A stretch of 6,950 bases of DNA from Gemmatimonadota bacterium (lineage in GTDB: Bacteria; ARS69). The stretch lies in contig BQJX01000141.1 of NCBI GenBank assembly GCA_021604925.1, positions 1 to 6,950 on the forward strand, in the 5' to 3' direction. This document shows, in pieces, positions 1-6,395 of the stretch (the stretch's first letter is position 1; the number at the start of each line of letters is the position of its first letter). The notes below the pieces were generated by a model, which saw nothing but the letters and a program-made list of their open reading frames with translations, did not search any database and was not told the origin of the DNA. A program made the translations under genes and the position numbers.

Positions 1-1310
1 CGATCGCGCGCCGGAAGGAGAACCGCGCGGACCTCCACCTCAAGCTCACGGCCGCCGACGCGGAAACGGAGCAGCGGGCGCTGGAGGGAGCCCGGCGCGT
101 CCTGGAGGACTTCGACACCGTTTCGTTCAAGGTTCGACGTCCGTCGCTGCTGGCGCTGAGCGCTCCGCTCGAGGTGGACGTGTACGGCTACGAACTCGAC
201 CGCATGATGAGCACCGCCGATGCGGTCAGCGAAGAACTCGGCAAGGTCACCGGCGTGCGCGACATCCGCCTGGCCATGGTCCCCGGCTCCCCGGAGATTC
301 GCGTCTCCTTTGATCGCGACAAGCTCAACCGCTACGGACTCACGCTGTCCGGCGTGGCCGGCACCGTGCGCGACAAGGTTCGCGGCTCCGTGGCCACGCA
401 GTTCCGCGACCAGGAAAAGCACATCGACGTGCGCGTCCTCAACCACGACGACCAGCGCAACACCCTCAGCGCCATCCAGGATCTGATCGTGGCCGAACGG
501 GACGGCGTGCCCATCCGCCTCGCCTCGATCGCGTCCATGGAAGTGATCCGAGGGCCCGCCGAGATCCATCGGCAGGGACGTCGCCGCGTGGCGGTGGTCT
601 CCGCCAATCTGGCCGGCCGCGATCTCGCGTCCGCCTCGCAGGAGATCACGCGACGTCTGGCCGCGCTGCCCCTGCCCGCCGGCATCAGCGTGGAACTGGG
701 CGGACAGAACAGCGAGATGCAGCAGTCGTTCCACTCGTTGCGCATGGCCATCCTGCTGGCCATCTTCCTGGTCTACCTGGTGATGGCCGCGCAGTTCGAA
801 TCGTTCGTGTATCCGTTCATCATCATGTTCACGGTGCCGTTGGCGCTCATGGGAGCGGTGATGGGTCTGGCGATCACGCGCACGCCGATCTCGGTGGTGG
901 CCGCCATCGGCGCGATCATGCTGGCGGGAATCGTGGTGAACAACGGCATCGTGCTGGTGGATCGCATCAACCAGTTGCGCAAACGTCGCCTCGCCCTGCG
1001 CGAAGCCGTCCTCCGGGCCGGCACGGAGCGCTTCCGCCCCATCCTCATGACCACCACGACCACCGTACTGGGCCTGTTGCCCATGGCCCTGGGCCTGGGC
1101 GAGGGTGCAGAACTCCGGGCCCCGCTGGCCATCACCGTGATCTCGGGCCTGCTGCTCGCCACGTTCCTCACGCTGATCGTGGTCCCGGTGATCTACACGC
1201 TCCTCACGCGCGGCGGCCCTCCCGAGGCCCAGCCCGAAGAGGCGCACGAACGCGCACCCCGCCCGACACCCGGACTGGCTCCGGCCGGCGCCGGCGGCGG
1301 AGGGCGCTGA
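1..1310 (+). CDS. RND efflux transporter permease subunit (C-terminal part, 5' end outside window)
   Basis: Inner-membrane permease of the RND superfamily, exporting substrates from periplasm or membrane using the proton gradient, normally with a periplasmic adaptor and an outer-membrane channel. The reading frame is already open at base 3 and runs to TGA at 1308-1310, so about 435 codons are visible; the GTG and ATG codons near 174-210 are internal, not starts. The visible part holds the second periplasmic porter region (nt 3 to ~735), then five membrane helices TM8-TM12 (~740-1205). Diagnostic motifs are LVYLVMAAQFES (start of TM8), GIVVNNGIVLVD (TM10, nt ~930-962) and RFRPILMTTTTTVLGLLPMALG (TM11). 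TM10 has Asn-Asn where AcrB has Lys940-Asn941. The tail after TM12 (nt ~1210-1307) is a Pro/Ala/Gly-rich, probably disordered extension. One base separates it from the next permease, so they form an operon. Family assignment is secure; substrate is unknown. Confidence 0.95.
   Translation, partial: IARRKENRADLHLKLTAADAETEQRALEGARRVLEDFDTVSFKVRRPSLLALSAPLEVDVYGYELDRMMSTADAVSEELGKVTGVRDIRLAMVPGSPEIRVSFDRDKLNRYGLTLSGVAGTVRDKVRGSVATQFRDQEKHIDVRVLNHDDQRNTLSAIQDLIVAERDGVPIRLASIASMEVIRGPAEIHRQGRRRVAVVSANLAGRDLASASQEITRRLAALPLPAGISVELGGQNSEMQQSFHSLRMAILLAIFLVYLVMAAQFESFVYPFIIMFTVPLALMGAVMGLAITRTPISVVAAIGAIMLAGIVVNNGIVLVDRINQLRKRRLALREAVLRAGTERFRPILMTTTTTVLGLLPMALGLGEGAELRAPLAITVISGLLLATFLTLIVVPVIYTLLTRGGPPEAQPEEAHERAPRPTPGLAPAGAGGGGR
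1299..1304 (+). promoter_or_regulatory. Shine-Dalgarno site of the second RND permease, inside the first
   Basis: GGAGGG lies 7 bases before the ATG at 1312, within the last codons of the preceding permease gene. It fixes the start of the second permease and shows that ribosomes finishing the first gene are placed to start the second, consistent with matched production of the two subunits. Confidence 0.75.
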
Positions 1311-1311
1311 C

Positions 1312-4300
1312 ATGTGGCTGACCCGCCTTTCGCTCCGCCGACCGGTGAGCCTGATCATGGCGCTGATCACCGTGGTGGTCCTGGGCCTCATTTCGTTCGG
1401 ACGGCTGCCGCTGGCGTTCCTCCCCAAGGTCGAGTTCCCCTACATCGGCGTGGTGGTTCCGTACAACGGCGGGATCCCGGGCGAAGTGGAAGAGCAGATC
1501 TCGCGGCCGATCGAGGAGATCCTGGCCACGCTGGGCGGCATCCGCGAACTGGAAAGCTACAGCAGCGACGACCAGGCGTACGTGGGCGTGCAGTTCGAAT
1601 GGGGGCGCAACGTGAACGCGCTCCGCATGGAAGTGCAGGAGAAGATCGATCAGATCCGCGGAGACCTGCCGTCCGACGTCCGCGACATCTTCCTGTTCAC
1701 GTTCAACACGAACGACATTCCCATCATCGAAGGGCGCATCTCCGCCAAGGGCATTGACCTGTCGGAGAGCTACGACCTGATCGAGCAGCGGATCATCCGG
1801 CCGCTGCAGCAGGTTCCGGGCGTCGGCAATGTGGGCATCGACGGCGTGAATCCCACGATCGGCGCGGTGTATCTGCGGCTGGACAAGATCCAGGAGTTCG
1901 ACGTGGACGTGAACCGCCTCTTCGGCGAACTCGCGGCCGCCAACGTGAACCTCACGGTGGGACGGATCACGGACGAGGGCCTGCGCTACGACCTTCGATC
2001 GGTTTCGGGAATCGGCAGCATGGAGGAACTCGGCAAGCTCCCCATCGATGACCGGGGGCTTCGACTGGAGGACGTGGCCGAGCTTGCGTACGGCGCTCCG
2101 GCACCGTCGTACGGCCGGCACCTGAACGGCGAGTTCGCGATCGCGTTCTGGATCCAGAAGGCCTCGGGCTACAACACGGTGGACGTGTGCCGCGGCGTGG
2201 AAGAGAAGCTCGGCGACATCAACCGGGATCCGGCGCTCCAGGGAATCAACGCGTTCACGTTCTTCAACCAGGCGGAGCAGATCACGAACTCGCTGGACGG
2301 GCTGTGGAAGGCGGGGCTGTTCGGATCGCTGCTGAGCATCGTGGTGCTGTATGCGTTCCTGCGACGCATGGCGCTCACGCTCATCGTATCGCTGTCGATC
2401 CCCATCTCGATTCTCGGCACGGGCATCTTCCTCTACCTCACCGGCGGCAACCTGAACGTCCTCACCATGATGGGCCTGATGCTCGGCATCGGGATGCTCG
2501 TGGACAACGCGGTGGTGGTCCTGGAGTCGATCCATCGGCGGCGCATTCTCGGCGCGTCGCCGGTGTCCGCCGCCCTGCGGGGCACGCGCGACGTGGGCCG
2601 CGCCATCGTGGCGTCCACGCTCACCACCGTGATCGTCTTCGCTCCGATCATTGTCAGCGGGAAGAACGAACTCGCCGTCTGGTTGGGCAGCGTGGGGATC
2701 GCCATCAGCGTGACGATCGTGGGGTCGTTGCTGGTCAGCCTGACCGTGATCCCCGCCCTGTCGGTGTTCCTGTCCCGCGGTCGCGGCAAGGAGGAAGCGG
2801 AGGCCCGCTGGATCCACTGGCTGCGCGGAAAGTACGTTCGCGTCCTCCACTGGACCACGCTGCGTCGCCCCTACACCACGGGTTTTGCGATCCTGCCCGG
2901 CATCATCGTGCTGACGATCGCCGTGGCCGCCGCCACCGGGTTCTTCCAGCAGGAACTGGACAGCGAGGAGGGGATCCGCCAGGAGCGACTGCGTCTCTCC
3001 CTGAATTTCACCGCGGGCGTGGACAAGGCCACCTCCAAGGGCTACGTGGAAGTCATCGAGCAGTACCTGGAGGGTCGCCGCGAGGAACTGGAGCTCCGTG
3101 ACATCTACTCGTACTACGGTTCGGACGCAGCCGGCATGTCGCTCTTCTTCGAGCGGGAAGAACTCTCCAGCGAGTTTCTGGCGAAGGTGCGCGAAGACCT
3201 GCGCGAGAACCTGCCGGTGCAGGCCGGCATGGAAGTGCGCTTTGGCGGCGACGAGGGCAACGACTCCGGCGCCGAGACATTCCGCGTGACGGTTTCCGGC
3301 GAAGACACGGAGTTGCTGGCCACGCTGGCCGAGGAAGTCAAGCGGCGCCTCCGGGTCATCGACGGGGTCACGGATCTGTCCACCGATTCGGACCGGGGAC
3401 ATCCCGAGATCCAGGTGGCCATCGATCGCGAGAAGGCCGGTCGGCACGGCGTCCGCGCGAACGACATCGCGCAGGTGCTCTCCCTCACCTACCGGGGCAC
3501 GCGCCTGCCGCGACTGCAGACCGGCAGCAAGGAGATCGACCTGTCGGTCTCGCTGCTGCCCGAGGACACGGAGTCCATCGAGAACCTGCAGACCATGGTG
3601 GTGGCGATCGAGAACGACCAGCCGATCCTGCTGGGGCAACTGGCGGACCTGAACTTCTCCCGGAGCCCGGAGACGATCGTCCGGCGCAATCAGAAGACGG
3701 GCGTCACGATTCGCGGAACGTGGGAGGGCGAGAAGTTTGCCGACGGCCTGGAGAAGATCGAGAGCGCCATGAACGAGATGTACCTTCCGTTCGGCTACGG
3801 CTGGAACTTCGGGTCGCGCATCGAACGCGCGCGCCAGGAGCAGGACGAAATGGGCATGAACGTCCTGCTGGCGCTGATCTGCGTGTTCCTGGTCATGGCG
3901 AGTCTGTTCGAGTCCCTGGTTCACCCGGGGATCGTGATGGGGTCCATCGTGTTTGCGATCATCGGAGTGTTCCAGTTCATGATGATCACGGGGACTCCGC
4001 TCAACATCATGGCCATCATCGGGGTGGTGATCCTGATCGGGGTGGTCGTGAACAACGGCATCGTGCTGGTGGATCACATCAACCATCAGCGGCGGACGGG
4101 CATGTCCATGGACGACGCGATTCTGTCGGGCTGCTCCGATCGACTGCGGCCGGTCCTCATGACCGCGGGCACCACGATCCTGGGGCTGCTGCCCCTGGCG
4201 TTCTCGCGGGCGCACATGGCGGACGCGGAGTACTACCCCATGGCCCGCGCGATCATCGGCGGGCTGCTGTCCGGCACGTTCCTCACGCTGATCGTGCTGC

Positions 4301-4416
4301 CCACGTACTACCGCATCGTGAACAACTGGGTGGCGACCGCCGGGCACCTCCTGCGACGGCGCGAGGCGGTCGGCAAGGGGCCGGCGACCGCGGTCACGGA
4401 GCCGACTCCTGGATAA
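1312..4416 (+). CDS. RND efflux transporter permease subunit, full length (AcrB/MdtC-type)
   Basis: Complete 1034-residue RND permease, the usual length for the HAE1/AcrB-type group. The start is supported by GGAGGG 7 bases upstream and by the canonical N-terminus (SLRRPVSLIMALITVVVLGL, residues 7-26, TM1, followed by the LPLAFLPKVEFP motif). Order: TM1, first porter region (~35-328), TM2-TM6 (~334-487), TM7 (~523-545), second porter region (~546-846), TM8-TM12 (~849 to ~1000), short basic cytoplasmic tail. By motif alignment with AcrB, TM4 has Asp398-Asn399 (AcrB Asp407-Asp408), TM10 has Asn914-Asn915 (AcrB Lys940-Asn941), and TM11 keeps Arg944 and Thr951 (AcrB Arg971, Thr978). One relay aspartate is therefore kept and the relay lysine is replaced. 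It follows another RND permease by one base, an arrangement like mdtB-mdtC, so a mixed trimer is possible (inference). The adaptor is not in the window. Substrate cannot be read from sequence; an HME metal exporter is less likely because this resembles drug/multisubstrate members more closely. Confidence 0.96.
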   Translation: MWLTRLSLRRPVSLIMALITVVVLGLISFGRLPLAFLPKVEFPYIGVVVPYNGGIPGEVEEQISRPIEEILATLGGIRELESYSSDDQAYVGVQFEWGRNVNALRMEVQEKIDQIRGDLPSDVRDIFLFTFNTNDIPIIEGRISAKGIDLSESYDLIEQRIIRPLQQVPGVGNVGIDGVNPTIGAVYLRLDKIQEFDVDVNRLFGELAAANVNLTVGRITDEGLRYDLRSVSGIGSMEELGKLPIDDRGLRLEDVAELAYGAPAPSYGRHLNGEFAIAFWIQKASGYNTVDVCRGVEEKLGDINRDPALQGINAFTFFNQAEQITNSLDGLWKAGLFGSLLSIVVLYAFLRRMALTLIVSLSIPISILGTGIFLYLTGGNLNVLTMMGLMLGIGMLVDNAVVVLESIHRRRILGASPVSAALRGTRDVGRAIVASTLTTVIVFAPIIVSGKNELAVWLGSVGIAISVTIVGSLLVSLTVIPALSVFLSRGRGKEEAEARWIHWLRGKYVRVLHWTTLRRPYTTGFAILPGIIVLTIAVAAATGFFQQELDSEEGIRQERLRLSLNFTAGVDKATSKGYVEVIEQYLEGRREELELRDIYSYYGSDAAGMSLFFEREELSSEFLAKVREDLRENLPVQAGMEVRFGGDEGNDSGAETFRVTVSGEDTELLATLAEEVKRRLRVIDGVTDLSTDSDRGHPEIQVAIDREKAGRHGVRANDIAQVLSLTYRGTRLPRLQTGSKEIDLSVSLLPEDTESIENLQTMVVAIENDQPILLGQLADLNFSRSPETIVRRNQKTGVTIRGTWEGEKFADGLEKIESAMNEMYLPFGYGWNFGSRIERARQEQDEMGMNVLLALICVFLVMASLFESLVHPGIVMGSIVFAIIGVFQFMMITGTPLNIMAIIGVVILIGVVVNNGIVLVDHINHQRRTGMSMDDAILSGCSDRLRPVLMTAGTTILGLLPLAFSRAHMADAEYYPMARAIIGGLLSGTFLTLIVLPTYYRIVNNWVATAGHLLRRREAVGKGPATAVTEPTPG

Positions 4417-4420
4417 CGAA

Positions 4421-4447
4421 CGCGCCGATCCCCAACGAACCGGCGCG
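4421..4447. terminator. GC-rich inverted repeat in the convergent gap (possible transcript end)
   Basis: A perfect 7-bp inverted repeat, CGCGCCG at 4421-4427 and CGGCGCG at 4441-4447, with a 13-base loop, begins 5 bases after the TAA of the second RND permease. The gap it sits in (4417-4524) lies between convergent genes and has nothing else recognisable. No T-tract follows on either strand, so it is not a standard intrinsic terminator. It could protect the 3' end of the mRNA or simply reflect GC-rich sequence. Confidence 0.3.
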
Positions 4448-4524
4448 CACATTCCCTCCGGCGGTTCCGCCCCGGACCGAATCCGGCCCGAACCGGCCCT
4501 GCTGACTTCCGGCGCGCTTGGCCG

Positions 4525-4932
4525 CTAGCGGTACCCGGCCTTCACCCGCCCCCAGCTTTCGATCGACGGGGGCTCGGCCGTCGAGGTCGGCTGCTGCACG
4601 CGGATCACTCCGACCATGTTGAAGATCAGATGCGGACGGCAGTAGTAGTCCACGTCCCCCGCTTCCGTGAAGGTGTAGGAGAACAGCGGATCGGCCAGCG
4701 CCAGCGGGGCGTCAAAGAGTTTGTCCCCGAGAGGCGGGTTTGCATCATCCGTCCCCTCGGTGACCGTGTGGCCGCCGGCGGACCAGATCCACTCCACGGT
4801 ATCTCCCACTTCGATCGTGATATCCGCGGGATCGAACGTGAGGCCCACCTGCATCACCTGATGCGTGGCGGCCGTTGCGCTCCCGGTGCAGAGGAAGCCG
4901 GCAAACGTTGCAAGGAGTACGCGATGGAGCAT
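4525..4932 (-). CDS. Exported cupredoxin (pseudoazurin/plastocyanin-type blue copper protein)
   Basis: 135-residue small electron-transfer protein, expected to work in the periplasm. Residues 1 to ~21 form a Sec signal peptide (basic start, hydrophobic core, Ala-x-Ala near 19-22); Cys15 is not in a good lipobox. The mature part is one cupredoxin domain (~24-113): an N-terminal strand with LTFDPADITIEVGDTVEW, then GGHTVTEG giving ligand His55, and the loop C-x2-H-x4-M giving Cys98, His101 and Met106. That is a complete type-1 copper ligand set with pseudoazurin/plastocyanin spacing. The start is supported by GGGAGGA 6 bases upstream. After the domain comes a 22-residue tail rich in Pro/Thr/Ser/Glu ending in SWGRVKAGYR, not part of the cupredoxin fold. 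The gene converges on the RND operon and seems to be a single-gene unit. Its redox partner is unknown. Copper binding is well supported; a role in copper storage or tolerance instead of electron transfer cannot be excluded. Confidence 0.92.
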   Translation of the reverse strand: MLHRVLLATFAGFLCTGSATAATHQVMQVGLTFDPADITIEVGDTVEWIWSAGGHTVTEGTDDANPPLGDKLFDAPLALADPLFSYTFTEAGDVDYYCRPHLIFNMVGVIRVQQPTSTAEPPSIESWGRVKAGYR

Positions 4933-4938
4933 GGTGGA

Positions 4939-4945
4939 TCCTCCC
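4939..4945 (-). promoter_or_regulatory. Shine-Dalgarno site of the cupredoxin gene
   Basis: On the minus strand, GGGAGGA ends 6 bases before the ATG at 4930-4932. It supports that start, which also gives a normal signal peptide. Confidence 0.75.
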
Positions 4946-4987
4946 GGTGTCGGAGCCCGTTGGGGATGAGGAGTTCAACAGGCTCCC

Positions 4988-5017
4988 ATGATAGCCGTTC
5001 TGGGGCCAAGGGCACAA
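4988..5017 (-). promoter_or_regulatory. Possible sigma-70-type promoter of the cupredoxin gene
   Basis: In the 144-bp gap upstream of the cupredoxin gene (4933-5076) the minus strand reads TATCAT (4988-4993, one mismatch to TATAAT), preceded by TTGTGC (5012-5017, three of six matches to the -35 consensus) at 18-bp spacing. This would give a leader of roughly 45-50 bases. The -10 is good and the -35 weak. I see no other structure of note in the gap apart from a short T-run just after the methyltransferase stop codon. Confidence 0.35.
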
Positions 5018-5076
5018 ACAACCGCAACGCGGCCGTCCAGTGCCCCACAGAGAGGGCCAGGATCCACAAAAATACC

Positions 5077-5808
5077 TCAGCGTCGCCCCAGGAAGATCCC
5101 CCTGGGCTTCGGGCCCCCGAGGCCCTCCGGCAGGAACCGGGTCTCGAACCCGGCCCGCTCCAGGGCGGCCGCCATGGTGTCCCGGGGACAGAGCCACAGC
5201 TCGTGGCGCTCGCGGAAGCGTTCCAGGCCCCGCCCTGTTTCTCCGGCCAGCCACTCGAAGTCCAGGACCGCGATCTCATCGCGCCGGGTCGAGTAGGACA
5301 TCCGGACGAGCTTGAGGTCCTCGTCCTCGTAGGTGTGGAGAAAGGTGAAATCGGTGCGGTAGACCTCCGCGGTGAGCCAGGGCTCCACCACCAGCACGCC
5401 GCCGGGACGGAGCGCCGCGTGGAAACAGGCGAGCGCGCGATCCAGCGACTCCGGGTCCAGCAGGTATCCGATCGATGAGAACAGGCACACGACGGCGTCG
5501 AACGGACGGTCGACCCGGAACGAGGTCATGTCGGCCTCGATCAGCTCCACGTTCGGGAGCTTGGCACGCGCCACCTCCAGCATGCCGGCCTCGCGGTCCA
5601 GGCCGGTGACCTGGTACCGGTCCTTCATCTCCACCAGGAAGCTTCCCGTACCGCAGGCCGCTTCCAGCACCCGCGCCGAGTCCGTGACTCCCTCCAGGGC
5701 GAGCCGCTCCACCAGGAGCGCCGCTTCGGCCGTGTAGTCCTTCCAGTGGTAGATCTTGTCGTAGTACCGGGCGCGCCCGGCGTAGATCTCCGGCCGCAAC
5801 GGAGCCAC
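5077..5808 (-). CDS. Class I SAM-dependent methyltransferase, TylM1/DesVI-like
   Basis: 243-residue soluble enzyme predicted to transfer a methyl group from S-adenosylmethionine. The Rossmann core is clear: motif I VLEAACGTGSF (47-57), acidic residue Asp71 after strand 2 (VTGLDREAGML), Asp93 in EADMTSF, then FDAVVCLFSSIGYLLD (103-118) and LRPGGVLVVEPW (133-144). The FSSIGYL and PGGVLVVEPW blocks and the C-terminal end (HELWLCPRDTMAAALERAGF, then a Gly-rich segment and RGIFLG) closely follow my memory of the macrolide-sugar N,N-dimethyltransferases TylM1 and DesVI. No sugar-biosynthesis gene is in the window, so an amine N-methylation role is only a suggestion. The start is GTG at 5806-5808: the reading frame is open much further upstream, but that extension is antisense to other genes, and this GTG overlaps the TAG of the upstream gene by one base (TAGTG), a typical coupled start. 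The N-terminus YAGRARYYDKIYHWKDYTAEA is normal for this enzyme type. Confidence 0.9.
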   Translation of the reverse strand: MAPLRPEIYAGRARYYDKIYHWKDYTAEAALLVERLALEGVTDSARVLEAACGTGSFLVEMKDRYQVTGLDREAGMLEVARAKLPNVELIEADMTSFRVDRPFDAVVCLFSSIGYLLDPESLDRALACFHAALRPGGVLVVEPWLTAEVYRTDFTFLHTYEDEDLKLVRMSYSTRRDEIAVLDFEWLAGETGRGLERFRERHELWLCPRDTMAAALERAGFETRFLPEGLGGPKPRGIFLGRR

Positions 5809-6266
5809 TACCCGTCGGACCGGTCGCCGGAGCCGGGCAGGCCCGTCGTGGGCGGCTTGACCATGAATCCGCTGATGAGCAGCGCCAGGCCCACCCCCAC
5901 GAACATGATCACCGGAGCCGATTCGCGGAAGCCTTCGGCCGCCCCGATCCCGATGAACATGGCACCTCCGAAGCCGGTCACGATCAACCCCCAGACCCGG
6001 AGCAGCTCGGATCGGCGAATCTGCTTCTGCTCGAACGTCATACCGTTGTCCGAAGGGTCGTGCGGATACTCGATCTTGGGAAGCCGCTCCGGGTCGATCC
6101 CCCGCTCCAGCGCCACGATTCGTTCTCTCTGGGCCAGTTCCAGCAGACGGTGACGGGCGTTCGACTTGATCACGCCGGCCGTGATGCCGCCGATGATCGC
6201 AACGACCGGAATCAACATTCCGAGGGTCACCAGAATGACCGGAATCAGTTCCGAAAGGTTCGCCAT
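5808..6266 (-). CDS. Small membrane protein, DUF6249-like
   Basis: 152-residue protein of unknown function. Three hydrophobic segments are visible: ~7-33 (with IPVVAIIGGITAGVI), ~88-110 (LLRVWGLIVTGFGGAMFIGIG) and ~117-136 (APVIMFVGVGLALLISGFMV). Between the first two is a charged amphipathic stretch, HRLLELAQRERIVALERGID (39-58), followed by P59. Helix, then 'R-x-R-[IM]-x-[AM]-[LI]-E-[RK]-G-I-D-P', then more helices is the pattern I associate with DUF6249 proteins, often found near ECF sigma factors; this is recall, not a search. The start is the ATG at 6264-6266, because AAGGAG lies 7 bases upstream; an in-frame ATG 11 codons earlier would add a Pro/Arg-rich piece over that ribosome site. 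It is the first gene of an operon with the methyltransferase (one-base overlap) and is divergent from the sigma factor. Confidence 0.82.
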   Translation of the reverse strand: MANLSELIPVILVTLGMLIPVVAIIGGITAGVIKSNARHRLLELAQRERIVALERGIDPERLPKIEYPHDPSDNGMTFEQKQIRRSELLRVWGLIVTGFGGAMFIGIGAAEGFRESAPVIMFVGVGLALLISGFMVKPPTTGLPGSGDRSDG

Positions 6267-6273
6267 TCCCTGT

Positions 6274-6279
6274 CTCCTT
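6274..6279 (-). promoter_or_regulatory. Shine-Dalgarno site deciding the start of the small membrane protein
   Basis: On the minus strand AAGGAG stands 7 bases before the ATG at 6264-6266. Its quality and spacing favour the 152-residue product over the 163-residue version that would begin at 6299. Confidence 0.8.
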
Positions 6280-6350
6280 CTCGCCGGGGGCGCCGGCACG
6301 TGCGTGGTCGGTCCTGTCGTCTGCTGGGTTGGACCGGGCCGGACCCCGTT

Positions 6351-6395
6351 CCGGTTTCAACAAAGTGCCCACCGGAGTACGATTGTTGAAACCGG
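6351..6395. repeat. Perfect 13-bp inverted repeat in the divergent promoter region (candidate operator)
   Basis: CCGGTTTCAACAA (6351-6363) is matched exactly by its reverse complement at 6383-6395 across a 19-bp spacer. The half-site centres are 32 bp apart, close to three helical turns, so a dimeric regulator could reach both on one face. The arms contain the only A/T-rich runs in this gap. Each arm also contains TGAAAC reading outwards (6387-6392 plus strand; 6354-6359 minus strand), similar to the -35 element of many ECF sigma factors. The spacer holds TACGAT (6378-6383), a moderate -10 match for the sigma gene. The rest of the 160-bp gap (6267-6426) is G/C-rich with no clear promoter for the minus-strand operon. 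Which of operator, promoter pair or RNA hairpin is right cannot be settled from sequence. Confidence 0.6.

Noticed and set aside
1204..4452. A 1082-codon open frame on the minus strand, antisense to the RND permeases.
   Set aside because: Its product is a low-quality mix rich in His, Arg, Asp and Gln with no recognisable domain, and it lies fully across strongly conserved permease coding sequence. Long antisense frames arise from G/C-rich codon use.
3720..4505. A 261-codon plus-strand open frame overlapping the end of the second RND permease.
   Set aside because: Out-of-frame reading of conserved permease sequence, rich in His/Arg/Gly/Asp, with no ribosome site or domain.
4440..4517. Direct repeat CCGGCGCGC at 4440-4448 and 4509-4517 flanking the convergent gap.
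   Set aside because: Only 9 bases of pure G/C in a G/C-rich background; no mobile element or duplication lies between.
4974..4980. TTCAACA in the cupredoxin leader, also present in the palindrome arms at 6356-6362.
   Set aside because: A single 7-base match in nearly 7 kb is expected by chance, and there is no inverted partner nearby.
5070..5106. Possible terminator of the methyltransferase operon: CCCAGG/CCTGGG stem at 5087-5106 followed on the minus strand by a T-run at about 5069-5073.
   Set aside because: The stem lies inside the coding end and the T-run starts about 13 bases after it, too far for an intrinsic terminator.
4630..5478. A 282-codon plus-strand open frame.
   Set aside because: It is antisense to the cupredoxin and methyltransferase genes, spans their intergenic gap, and shows no domain.
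6351..6395. Palindrome considered as the ends of a miniature transposable element or a CRISPR repeat.
   Set aside because: Only 45 bp in total, with no flanking target duplication and no second copy in the window.
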